Origin: a virus
Reading direction: 5' to 3' (one strand)
Length of the DNA stretch: 64,000 bases
IMG/VR virus record: IMGVR_UViG_3300024255_000017
Span: 17,433-81,432 of that record
A program made the translations under genes and the position numbers. Positions within the stretch are counted from its first letter, which is position 1; the number at the start of each line of letters is the position of its first letter. This document shows positions 9,020-16,828 of this stretch, in pieces. The notes under the pieces are model-generated. The model searched no databases, was not told where the DNA came from, and saw only the letters and a list, made by a program, of their open reading frames with translations.

Positions 9020-10807
9020 ATGTCCACAACAACAACAGGAAGTAACAGCAGTGTAAATAATAACATGGCACCTAATCCTAATTCACCATCGCCTAATAGG
9101 CTAGGTGTTTTTGGTGGTGAATCCACGGGTTTTGCTCATGGTGTTGAAACTGAGATGGCTAAATCATTTTATTCTAATGGAGCAGTGCCAGATCAATTTG
9201 GTGTAGCTACAGGTATGAAAGCAGTTGTACCTAGATCCATATTTAACAGATATGCTTTATTTAATTTTAGAGGTTTACATGGTGGACTAACCGGCGGAAA
9301 ACCTTTTACTGATTTTAAGGATAGTCCTGATAATGCTACTATGGGTGGCTCGGATTCAAAGAATGTTTCCATCGCCAAACTTATAGATTATTTTAATACC
9401 AATTATCCTAGGATATCATATACTGCGCAAGATTTCTTATATTGTAAATATTATAAACAAATACCAGTGAATCACCTTATTACATTAAGGCGTTTCCCAA
9501 CACCAGTAAATGATAACATATTTGATTTAAAAATGGATATAGCAGGAAAGGATCCTGATACGCCTAGAGCTGCAGAAAATGTAGATGCTACACAAACTGC
9601 CGGTGTTACTGCCATTACATATTTAGGTGAAAAGGCAGGAAATAAATTAGATGACATATTAACAATGTCTTATGGTTTAAACTATAAGGAAGTTAAATCT
9701 GAAATGGAAGATATTAGCAGTGGTGACGGTGGTTATACTTCTCAACCTTTCTATTCTAAAATGGGCGGTGTAGGTAAAGCAACTGCTGATGCATTTAAAG
9801 GAATTAGCTCAAGACAAAAATTTGCCAAACAAAATATGTCTACTGGTGATCAGCTAGGAACTACTTATGCTAACTTTGTAATAGGACCTGTTAATGTTAT
9901 TGATTCTACTCAGATTAGAGATCGTGGTATGAAATTTTCAAATGACTTAAAACTTAATTTTGAATATGAACTAAAATCTCTTAATTATGTTAATCCTAAA
10001 ATTGCAATGATTGACATTATTAGTAATATGTTAACAATGACTTATAATAATGGACAATTTTTTGGTGGTGGTCAAAGGTACTATGGTAGTGCTGGTGCCG
10101 TTGCTAGTCAATTTGGAGATATTAATAAATTAAAACAAGGAGACTTTAGTGGTTATATAGGAAGTGTAGTTACCGATGTTGAAACCGGATTTAAAAGTGT
10201 ATTTGGTGATTCTAATGGTAATGTAAATGCTGAGAGTGGAATTGAAGGATTACTTAAGGTTGGTAAAACTCTGTTAGGTAATATGCTAGGTGGATTCTTA
10301 AGTGATAACGTTGGGGCCGTTTCAGGTACCCAGGCATCTAAAGCTTTGATAAGTGCAGAGCCTACCGGTGATTGGCATGTAACTGTAGGTAATCCACTTA
10401 ACCCAATTGTTACAATGGGTAATATGTATTGTGATAATTCAACAATGACTTTAGGTCATGGTTTAGGGTATGATGATTTTCCAATGGAGGTTAAATTTGA
10501 AATTGATCTAAAACATGGTAAGCCTAGAGATAAAGGCGATATAGAAAATATGTTTAATGCCGGTCGTGGTAGAATTTACGCGTCAGCACAAGGCGAAGAA
10601 GATATTTTAAATTTAGCAGGTTTAGATGTTGCAACTTATGGAGCAGTTAAAGCAGGAAAAAGTCAAACAGAAGCTACACAAGGTGCACGTGCTGGTAATA
10701 CTAAAAGTAGTCAAATATCCAATATAAAAGATAATCCAAATAAACAAGCAACTAGCGATAGTGCCGAGTATATTTCTAATACGGTAAGTATGTTTATTGA
10801 TTCTTAA
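9020..10807 (+). CDS. baseplate tail-tube-type structural protein (gp48/gp54-like)
   Basis: This 595-residue protein is probably a baseplate tube or tube-initiator component. Features fitting this are a Ser/Thr/Asn-rich N-terminus, a segment RRFPTPVNDNIFD, a helical stretch around residues 310-345 (LKLNFEYELKSLNYVNPK then AMIDIISNMLTMTYN), and a C-terminal tube-like domain around 450-520 with GDWHVTVGNP, MGNMYCDNSTMTLGHGLGYDDFPMEV, and the KHGKPRDKGDIENMFNAGRGR loop common in baseplate tube proteins of large myophages. It starts the hub cluster that runs to 15526. The assignment rests on my memory of the family and on context, so gp48 versus gp54 is left open. Confidence 0.6.
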   Translation: MSTTTTGSNSSVNNNMAPNPNSPSPNRLGVFGGESTGFAHGVETEMAKSFYSNGAVPDQFGVATGMKAVVPRSIFNRYALFNFRGLHGGLTGGKPFTDFKDSPDNATMGGSDSKNVSIAKLIDYFNTNYPRISYTAQDFLYCKYYKQIPVNHLITLRRFPTPVNDNIFDLKMDIAGKDPDTPRAAENVDATQTAGVTAITYLGEKAGNKLDDILTMSYGLNYKEVKSEMEDISSGDGGYTSQPFYSKMGGVGKATADAFKGISSRQKFAKQNMSTGDQLGTTYANFVIGPVNVIDSTQIRDRGMKFSNDLKLNFEYELKSLNYVNPKIAMIDIISNMLTMTYNNGQFFGGGQRYYGSAGAVASQFGDINKLKQGDFSGYIGSVVTDVETGFKSVFGDSNGNVNAESGIEGLLKVGKTLLGNMLGGFLSDNVGAVSGTQASKALISAEPTGDWHVTVGNPLNPIVTMGNMYCDNSTMTLGHGLGYDDFPMEVKFEIDLKHGKPRDKGDIENMFNAGRGRIYASAQGEEDILNLAGLDVATYGAVKAGKSQTEATQGARAGNTKSSQISNIKDNPNKQATSDSAEYISNTVSMFIDS

Positions 10808-10821
10808 TATAATTATTAAAT

Positions 10822-11373
10822 ATGAATGTAAAATCATTAACTTTAAAAAATAAATTAACATTAGATAGAACAGGTGAAGGTTATTGGGACCTTACTGCGC
10901 CTTCGTTTATTTATGATGCTGATCTTGGTGTTAGGGCATTGCATTATGTTACACAAGATCAGATAGGTAGAATAGATAAGATATCAGAGGTGTATTTTGG
11001 TAGTGGTGAATTTATAGATGCTATCTGTGTAGTTAATAATATCTTTAATCCTTTTAGTGTTAATGAAGGTGATGTTTTAATAATACCTAATTTAAAGAGA
11101 AAGGATATAGTTTATAAGAAACCTAACCCAGCAGTAACTCCGTCCGCGCCACAACAGGCTTATGTAGATACAGGCAGACAGAGTGAAAAGGATCAAGGAA
11201 GAATGCAAAGATTAATAGAAAAGGCAAAGAGTAGTGAAGCTGGCGTAAAACAACCAATGCCACCTAATATGCTACAGCCAGGCCAAGAATCAAAAACCTA
11301 TAGCGGTGGTAAAATACAACTAGGAACTAATTTAAAAAGTAAAAGTACTTTAAAGAAATCACAAACTAATTAA
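10822..11373 (+). CDS. 53: baseplate wedge subunit with LysM-like domain (gp53-like)
   Basis: This 183-residue protein is close in length to T4 gp53 (196 residues), the wedge subunit that joins wedges around the hub. It contains a LysM-like segment at about residues 45-90, in which YFGSGEFIDAICVVNNIF is followed by NPFSVNEGDVLIIPNL, preceded by a conserved-looking YDADLGVRALHYVTQDQIGRID region. The C-terminal 80 residues are Pro/Gln/Lys-rich and likely flexible. It lies 14 bases after the tube-type gene and 2 bases before the hub gene, consistent with baseplate co-assembly. Confidence 0.72.
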   Translation: MNVKSLTLKNKLTLDRTGEGYWDLTAPSFIYDADLGVRALHYVTQDQIGRIDKISEVYFGSGEFIDAICVVNNIFNPFSVNEGDVLIIPNLKRKDIVYKKPNPAVTPSAPQQAYVDTGRQSEKDQGRMQRLIEKAKSSEAGVKQPMPPNMLQPGQESKTYSGGKIQLGTNLKSKSTLKKSQTN

Positions 11374-11375
11374 AT

Positions 11376-12875
11376 ATGTCTGCAGTAGAAAGAAATATAT
11401 TAACTGTGGTAGAACCTACCATTGTACTTGATGAATTAGAAATGACTGATGTTGAGAGTGGTACTGAAAACTCGGATGGTGAAACTATGAAAGAAAAACC
11501 ATCAAAGTTTTCTACGATGATACCGCTTATTAAGATTAACAATTATGAAGTACAGGGTGATAGATTGGAAATGTTTGAGCTTGAGTGTACAGGATTTTAT
11601 CCTACATGTAGATTTAGTTTCTTTGATAGGGATGGTATGTTTACTGCTAGATTTTTTCCTAAAGATGGAGACTTAATTCAGTTATACATTAGATCACAAG
11701 GTGATGAAACTACATTTAAGCCAATAAGAATTGATTTTACTATTGAAAATATTAAACCGCTAGGTGGTGGTGGTGCAACAAATACCTCATCACAATTAAT
11801 GGTTGAAGGCAGAATGAATGTACCTAACTTATTTACAGAGAAGGTACAGTTTCAGGATAACACAAGTTGGAATTCTTTACTTGCAATAGCAGAAGGATTA
11901 AAATTAGGGTATGCTTCAAATGTAGAAGATACTGCAGATCAGCAAGTTTGGACTAACCCATACGATACTTCTGAAAAATTCATACAAGATATTACTTCAA
12001 ATTCATACTTAAATGATGAGTCATTTTTTACTGCTTACATTGATCCTTACTATTACTTAACCTTTGTTGATGCTAATAAATTTTTTGGACAAGACGGTGA
12101 TTTAGAAGTTAGTCAAATGTTTCAGCAGAATGCAATGGATACTATGGGTAGTGGAGATCAAGCTGAAACTGATAATGAGTTTCCAAATATGCTAAGTAAT
12201 CAGTTAGATTTTCAAGGAACTGCCAGATACATATCTAAATATCAACAAGTAAATAATAGTGGTAAGATTAGTAAAAATAATGGCTATAAAAGATTTACAC
12301 AATATTGGGACTTAAATGCAAAAGAATTTGTAAGTGAATTTGTAGATCCCTTAACTACTGATACAGAAGGAATGGTACCAGTCACTAAAGGTAGAGTAAC
12401 ACCAGAAGGTGAAGTAGAAGGTCCTAGAGAAGAACAAGTTAAGTTTAAATTTTTAGGTACACAAGGGGATAATGTACACGAGAATTATTATTATGCATCT
12501 ATACAAAATTTTCAAAACCTCGCAGAAATTAATAAGCTAGGTATGACTATTGAATTAGATACAGTTAATCCTGCTATATTAAGGTATAGTAGAATTTATT
12601 GTCATATGATGGAAACTGCTCAGATGGTAAAGGGTGTTTTAACTGCTACTGAAAATGATGAGAATGCACCAACTGATACACAAAGAAGAAAGGAGACACC
12701 TGATAATGCAGGTAGTGATACTTCAAATGAATTTGGGGTTATTAACGAATACCTTTCTGGTTTTTATGTTATCACAGGTATAGAATATTTTATGACAAAA
12801 GGTCCTCAGGCAGGTGGAGCAGGAATGAGACAGAGATTACATTTACGTAGAAGAGAGGTTACTCCTACAACATAA
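11376..12875 (+). CDS. 27: baseplate hub protein (gp27-like)
   Basis: This 499-residue protein is likely the trimeric hub that carries the gp5-type spike and connects to the tail tube. The N-terminal region after a 40-residue acidic leader has the hub pattern FELECTGFYPTCRFSFFDRD ... FFPKDGDLIQLYIRS ... IRIDFTIENI, which is a tail-tube-like beta fold. A second region around 170-245 (NTSWNSLLAIAEGLKLGYAS, then DPYYYLTFVD) is typical of gp27/gpD-type hubs. T4 gp27 has 391 residues, so this version is longer, partly through an Asp/Glu/Thr-rich insert near 420-450. Its neighbours (gp53-like, gp5-like) agree with the assignment. Confidence 0.75.
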   Translation: MSAVERNILTVVEPTIVLDELEMTDVESGTENSDGETMKEKPSKFSTMIPLIKINNYEVQGDRLEMFELECTGFYPTCRFSFFDRDGMFTARFFPKDGDLIQLYIRSQGDETTFKPIRIDFTIENIKPLGGGGATNTSSQLMVEGRMNVPNLFTEKVQFQDNTSWNSLLAIAEGLKLGYASNVEDTADQQVWTNPYDTSEKFIQDITSNSYLNDESFFTAYIDPYYYLTFVDANKFFGQDGDLEVSQMFQQNAMDTMGSGDQAETDNEFPNMLSNQLDFQGTARYISKYQQVNNSGKISKNNGYKRFTQYWDLNAKEFVSEFVDPLTTDTEGMVPVTKGRVTPEGEVEGPREEQVKFKFLGTQGDNVHENYYYASIQNFQNLAEINKLGMTIELDTVNPAILRYSRIYCHMMETAQMVKGVLTATENDENAPTDTQRRKETPDNAGSDTSNEFGVINEYLSGFYVITGIEYFMTKGPQAGGAGMRQRLHLRRREVTPTT

Positions 12876-12876
12876 A

Positions 12877-12885
12877 GAATAAATA
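12877..12885 (+). promoter_or_regulatory. late-promoter-like GAATAAATA motif
   Basis: The motif lies 21 bases before the ATG at 12898 in a 22-base gap. Short arms ATAAA (12872-12876) and TTTAT (12893-12897) flank it, the right arm touching the start codon; with only five A/T pairs this hairpin is weak. Confidence 0.4.
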
Positions 12886-12897
12886 AAAAAAATTTAT

Positions 12898-14289
12898 ATG
12901 CCTAAACTCGAGTTATATAATCCGTTAGACCCTAAGGGAGTTCCTGAAGATTACCTAAATGCTGATAAGCTAGGTAATTTGACAGGTCAGTTTCCAAGTT
13001 CTTATGATTTTGCAAAATCATTTGTCACACCAAGCTTTAGCGCGCTAGGTGGAGGGAATGGTGTTACTGCTTTAGACGATCCAACTTATTTAGGATTTAA
13101 TATTAGATTTGATATTATGAGTCCTTTATTTAATGGGGGAACAACAGGTGCACCACAGCAACCTAGACCAGGTGGTAGTGATGCTGTTGCAGCTGAGCCT
13201 AATACTCATTCAGGTACGCCTACTCATCCAGGTGGAGAATCTGCTGTTGGGTATTTAGAATCTATTGGGCAAACCACTAGAGCTAGTTATTTGAAAGCAT
13301 TCATTCAAGGCATAAGAGAAATAGAAATAAAAAGACCTTATTATTTTCAGACCATCGAAGGTGTAACGGAAGCATACAATAAAACAATGGATATGACTCC
13401 TTATGGTGGATCTGCCGAAGGTGAAGGTATTACCGTAGGATTATTAGAAGCTATTGATTTAAAAATGTCTGCATTATTTAGTTTATATAAAGCTGCGTGT
13501 TATGATGTTAAGTATAGAAGAAACATTATTCCAATTAATTTAAGATATTTTAATTGTTATGTTGATATACTAGAAATTAGAAAATTTAAATCTGTTGCAA
13601 AAGCGACAACTGCAGGTAATCCTAACTCACCAGAAAATGACATAACCAGGCTAGTAAACAACAATACCTCGACTATTACATTTAGATTTGAGGAATGTAT
13701 TTTTGATCCTACTGCAAGTGGCCAGGTATTTGCAAATGTTGCAAACGATGGAAGTAGTTCATGGGCAACATCACAAATGAAATGGAGTTATGGAAGATGT
13801 GAAATGGAATCTCAATTTTCTGGATATGATTCAGCTATAAAAGATCAAGCTAGATTACAACCATCTTCGATAAATGGTGAAACTAATTTACAGAATAGGA
13901 TATTAGATAAACAGACATTTAGTGAACAGCTTGCAGGTAAGGCTGATGCATTTAAAGATGGCCTTGTAAAAGGGGCTACTAATCTTGCGGAGAGAACTAT
14001 TAACTCCTTTACACAAGGTTTGGTATTTGGTAATGTATTTGGTATAAGAAATAATTTAGTAGGAGCTATTAATAATCCACAAGGTTTAATTAATTCTTTA
14101 GCTGGTGCAGCAGTACAGGAATTGGCAGGTAACGCGGCTCGAGGTATAAATCAAAGTATAGATGATAATATATTTTCTGGTCAAATACCTTCTGCTAGTG
14201 GAGATAATTTAAGTGGAACAGAAAACATATTTGGGCCTGGACCATCAGGACCAGGTGGTAATTTTAGTGGTGGTAATATTTTTGAATAA
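12898..14289 (+). CDS. baseplate tube/cap structural protein (gp48/gp54-like)
   Basis: This is a 463-residue structural protein. A central tube-like domain around residues 130-310 includes a helix with IEIKRPYYFQTIEGVTEAYN, the segment YKAACYDVKYRRNIIPINLR, YFNCYVDILEIRKF, and a beta meander with ITFRFEECIFDP and MKWSYGRCEMES. This layout resembles the proteins that terminate or initiate the tail tube at the baseplate. N- and C-terminal extensions are Gly/Ser/Asn/Pro-rich, the latter ending in GPGPSGPGGNFSGGNIFE. It overlaps the spike gene in a TAATG junction. Which of gp48 or gp54 it matches cannot be settled by eye. Confidence 0.6.
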   Translation: MPKLELYNPLDPKGVPEDYLNADKLGNLTGQFPSSYDFAKSFVTPSFSALGGGNGVTALDDPTYLGFNIRFDIMSPLFNGGTTGAPQQPRPGGSDAVAAEPNTHSGTPTHPGGESAVGYLESIGQTTRASYLKAFIQGIREIEIKRPYYFQTIEGVTEAYNKTMDMTPYGGSAEGEGITVGLLEAIDLKMSALFSLYKAACYDVKYRRNIIPINLRYFNCYVDILEIRKFKSVAKATTAGNPNSPENDITRLVNNNTSTITFRFEECIFDPTASGQVFANVANDGSSSWATSQMKWSYGRCEMESQFSGYDSAIKDQARLQPSSINGETNLQNRILDKQTFSEQLAGKADAFKDGLVKGATNLAERTINSFTQGLVFGNVFGIRNNLVGAINNPQGLINSLAGAAVQELAGNAARGINQSIDDNIFSGQIPSASGDNLSGTENIFGPGPSGPGGNFSGGNIFE

Positions 14290-15203
14290 TGGGAAAACTA
14301 ACAACAAAAGATTTAAAAGATGATAATCTTAAAGGTACTCAATGGATAGGAATTGTTGAAGATACCGAGGATGATTTATTTGAAGGTAGATGTAGAGTTA
14401 GAGTCTACGGAAAAATGGATCAAAGAGAAGATCCTGAAGATCCTGCAAGTGCATACCTTATGCCTACTGAATCTTTGCCGTGGTCAAGACCATCGGTATC
14501 ATCTTCAGGCGGAAGCAATACTGGGAGCGGTACATTTTCAGTACCTAAACTTGGTACTATATTAAGAATGAGTTTTGATAATGGTAATTATTATTCACCA
14601 GTATACCACGAATCTCTATACCCTTCTGATGAGACTAAGGCGGAGATAGAAGCAGCGTACCCTAATTCACATGTATTAATATATGATACAGCATTTGGGT
14701 TATCTGGTGATCTACAATCCGGTAGTGCAGAGGTAACAAACGAAAGGGAAGGTGAACATATTAAAGTTTTCTTTACAGAGGAAAAAGGTTTAATGATGGA
14801 CTATACTACAACCGAAGGACCAACCACGGTTAATATAAAGCCTGATAACTCAGTTGAAATAATAAATGCAAACGGAGATTCTATTGTAATGCTTAATGAT
14901 GGTAATATAACATTTACACATTCTGCTCAGTTTACAATTAATAGTGGAGCTGACACTGTAATTAACGCTACAACAGATACACTTATTAACTGTGTTAATG
15001 CAGTAGTAACTGCAACAGGTGAAACACATATTAATTCACCAAGAATTAAATTAGGAGAAGCGGCTGCTGAGGCTGTTATTAAAGGTGATACATTTGCAGG
15101 TATATTTGATTCACATTATCATATTGGTAATTTAGGTGCTCCTACTAGCCCACCTAATAAAGTAACCGCGCCTGCTTTAAGTAAGAAGAATACAACCGAC
15201 TAA
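14289..15203 (+). CDS. 5: central spike protein, gp5/gpV type, no lysozyme domain
   Basis: This 304-residue protein is the membrane-piercing spike. Residues 15-120 form the OB-fold typical of gp5/VgrG (WIGIVEDTEDDLFEGRCRVR at 19-38, then KLGTILRMSFDNGNYYSPVY). Residues 150-270 are short alternating beta strands suited to a triple-stranded beta-helix (VNIKPDNSVEIINANGDSIV and onward). The C-terminus FDSHYHIG has the HxH motif seen at the iron-binding tip of P2 gpV-type spikes. T4 gp5 (575 residues) carries a lysozyme domain between OB and helix; here the linker is too short for one, so cell-wall cleavage must come from another protein or not be needed. Confidence 0.78.
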   Translation: MGKLTTKDLKDDNLKGTQWIGIVEDTEDDLFEGRCRVRVYGKMDQREDPEDPASAYLMPTESLPWSRPSVSSSGGSNTGSGTFSVPKLGTILRMSFDNGNYYSPVYHESLYPSDETKAEIEAAYPNSHVLIYDTAFGLSGDLQSGSAEVTNEREGEHIKVFFTEEKGLMMDYTTTEGPTTVNIKPDNSVEIINANGDSIVMLNDGNITFTHSAQFTINSGADTVINATTDTLINCVNAVVTATGETHINSPRIKLGEAAAEAVIKGDTFAGIFDSHYHIGNLGAPTSPPNKVTAPALSKKNTTD

Positions 15204-15210
15204 TATATAA
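15202..15210 (+). promoter_or_regulatory. late-promoter-like TAATATATA motif
   Basis: The motif lies 31 bases before the ATG at 15233 and overlaps the stop codon of the spike gene. A second T4-like box (ctataaata) follows just downstream. A promoter role is inferred. Confidence 0.4.
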
Positions 15211-15232
15211 ACTATAAATAAAACAATAAATT

Positions 15233-15526
15233 ATGCCTTTAGTACCACCAGTAATTATATCAGGAATGGATGCTGCCTTTGTTGCAGGGATGAATGCCAT
15301 GAACGCATTTTCAACCGGAGCGGAGGGTACTCAGCAAAATGATCCAGGCGCTGTGATTGCTGCCGGGGCTGCTGCCTTTGCTGCTGTAGCTGGACCATCA
15401 ATAGATGCTTACATAAGATCACAAGTTATAATTTTGCCACCTGGGCAAGCCGTTGCAACCGCAGGATCACCTGCAGCACAGGTTGGGGCAACAACTGCAC
15501 CTTCACCACCAGCTATTATTGCATAA
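15233..15526 (+). CDS. small Ala/Gly-rich protein, possible spike tip
   Basis: This 97-residue protein is rich in Ala, Gly and Pro. Its first 70 residues (ISGMDAAFVAGMNAMNAF, then AGAAAFAAVAGPSIDAYIRS) are hydrophobic and helical, and the tail ends PPGQAVATAGSPAAQVG followed by Ser/Pro repeats. It directly follows the spike gene, where T4 and relatives encode small proteins including the PAAR tip gp5.4. The PAAR signature itself is not visible, so the tip role is a positional guess. The hydrophobic helices would equally fit a membrane-active or tape-associated peptide. Confidence 0.5.
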   Translation: MPLVPPVIISGMDAAFVAGMNAMNAFSTGAEGTQQNDPGAVIAAGAAAFAAVAGPSIDAYIRSQVIILPPGQAVATAGSPAAQVGATTAPSPPAIIA

Positions 15527-15575
15527 TCTTAAACTATTAGATATTCTAAGGTATAATAATTAAATCTAAGACAGG

Positions 15576-15584
15576 TAATATATA
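15576..15584 (+). promoter_or_regulatory. late-promoter-like TAATATATA motif
   Basis: The motif is in the 87-base gap before the S1-like gene, 38 bases from its ATG. The remainder of the gap is AT-rich with no other clear signal; the last 12 bases before the ATG are A-rich and lack a Shine-Dalgarno sequence. Confidence 0.4.
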
Positions 15585-15613
15585 ATCTATAATAACACTT
15601 TAATAAAAAAATA

Positions 15614-16786
15614 ATGATTGAACAAGAAATCACAGTTATGAATGGTGATGATCCATTTGATACTACAACGATAAAAGTAATGGTTCCTAAAGGTACTAAA
15701 TTAATGAGTACTGAAGCTTATGCTGCTGATGTAATGGCAATGTATGATTTATCAGAGATTGATGAAAAGAGGCTAAGGATGTCCGAGGAGAGTACCAATT
15801 ATATTACACAAGGTGAAATTGTTTATATTAAAACTGAGATTCAAAATATAGATGGTGAAGATACTGAAGTTAAAAAAGAAGCTCTAGTAGAAATATCAAG
15901 AAAGAATACAGCTATATGTAATCTTTTAAAAGAACCTAAAGAAATTGTTGACCAATTAGAAAAAGGTATGATTGTTGATATTAAAGTCAAAGATCATAAA
16001 CAAGGAACAATGTATGCTTCTATCGGTGATGCAATGGATGAAGTTAAACGTAATGAAATTTACAATGCCATTGGAAATAAGTCAATCGGTTTTACTGGTA
16101 AAGTTAAAGAATTAATCCATGGAGGATATTGGGTTGAAGTTGGTGGAGTTCAATGTTTTATGCCAGGTTCGTTAGGTGGATTAAATAAGCTACATAATTT
16201 TGAAGCTATAGTAGGAAAAGAATTAATCGTTATGCCTATTACATATTCAAATGAAAAACAAACCATTGTCGTTTCACATAGGGAGTATTTAAGAACTATG
16301 ATCCCAACAGCAGTAGAAAATCTTAGAGAAAATATTAAAGAACCTATTATAGGAATAGTAACCGGTACAACTAAGTTTGGTGTATTTGCTGAATTTAATG
16401 AATCCTTAACTGGACTTATACCTAAAAATGAATTGGATGAATCTACTTTACAATTATTCGATAATAGAAGTATAAAGCCAGGTGATGAGATTAATTTCTG
16501 GACAAAGGAAATTATTTCAGAAAGAAAAATTATTTTAAGCCAAGCCGGTCCTAAAATTGATTTATGGGATGGGGCTGATGAAAAATATAAACCTATGATG
16601 ATCACAGAAGGTAAAGTTACTAAGGTTACGAAGTATGGTGCATTTGTAGAATTGGAAAAAGGTATCAGTGGACTTATTCATAAAACTAAGCTAAAGGATA
16701 CTGAAGTTTCAAAAGGTGATGTTGTTAATGTTAAAATCGGCAGTGTTAATACTAGTGATCGTAAGATTACTATGAACTTAGTATAA
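15614..16786 (+). CDS. ribosomal protein S1-like multi-S1-domain RNA-binding protein
   Basis: This 390-residue protein carries at least three S1 (OB-fold) repeats. They lie at about residues 155-220 (IGFTGKVKELIHGGYWVEVG ... FMPGS), 240-305 (IGIVTGTTKFGVFAEFNESL ... GLIPKNEL) and 325-390 (EGKVTKVTKYGAFVELEKGI ... GLIHKTKL). A degenerate fourth is possible at 65-150. It is shorter than cellular S1 (about 560 residues in E. coli). S1 docks mRNA on the ribosome, mainly where Shine-Dalgarno pairing is weak, so it could favour phage late mRNAs with A-rich leaders. It is preceded by its own promoter-like motif and lies between spike and wedge genes. A polynucleotide-phosphorylase-type role is unlikely because no catalytic domain is present. 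Confidence 0.82.
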   Translation: MIEQEITVMNGDDPFDTTTIKVMVPKGTKLMSTEAYAADVMAMYDLSEIDEKRLRMSEESTNYITQGEIVYIKTEIQNIDGEDTEVKKEALVEISRKNTAICNLLKEPKEIVDQLEKGMIVDIKVKDHKQGTMYASIGDAMDEVKRNEIYNAIGNKSIGFTGKVKELIHGGYWVEVGGVQCFMPGSLGGLNKLHNFEAIVGKELIVMPITYSNEKQTIVVSHREYLRTMIPTAVENLRENIKEPIIGIVTGTTKFGVFAEFNESLTGLIPKNELDESTLQLFDNRSIKPGDEINFWTKEIISERKIILSQAGPKIDLWDGADEKYKPMMITEGKVTKVTKYGAFVELEKGISGLIHKTKLKDTEVSKGDVVNVKIGSVNTSDRKITMNLV

Positions 16787-16788
16787 CC

Positions 16789-16827
16789 TTTATCCTGGTT
16801 TGGAATATATAAACAAATCAGGATAAA
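16789..16827 (+). promoter_or_regulatory. promoter-like motif enclosed by a 9-bp inverted repeat
   Basis: Arms TTTATCCTG (16789-16797) and CAGGATAAA (16819-16827) are perfectly complementary and enclose GAATATATA (16803-16811). The right arm ends one base before the ATG at 16829. Read-through RNA could form the hairpin; RNA started from the enclosed motif could not. Confidence 0.65.
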
Positions 16828-16828
16828 T

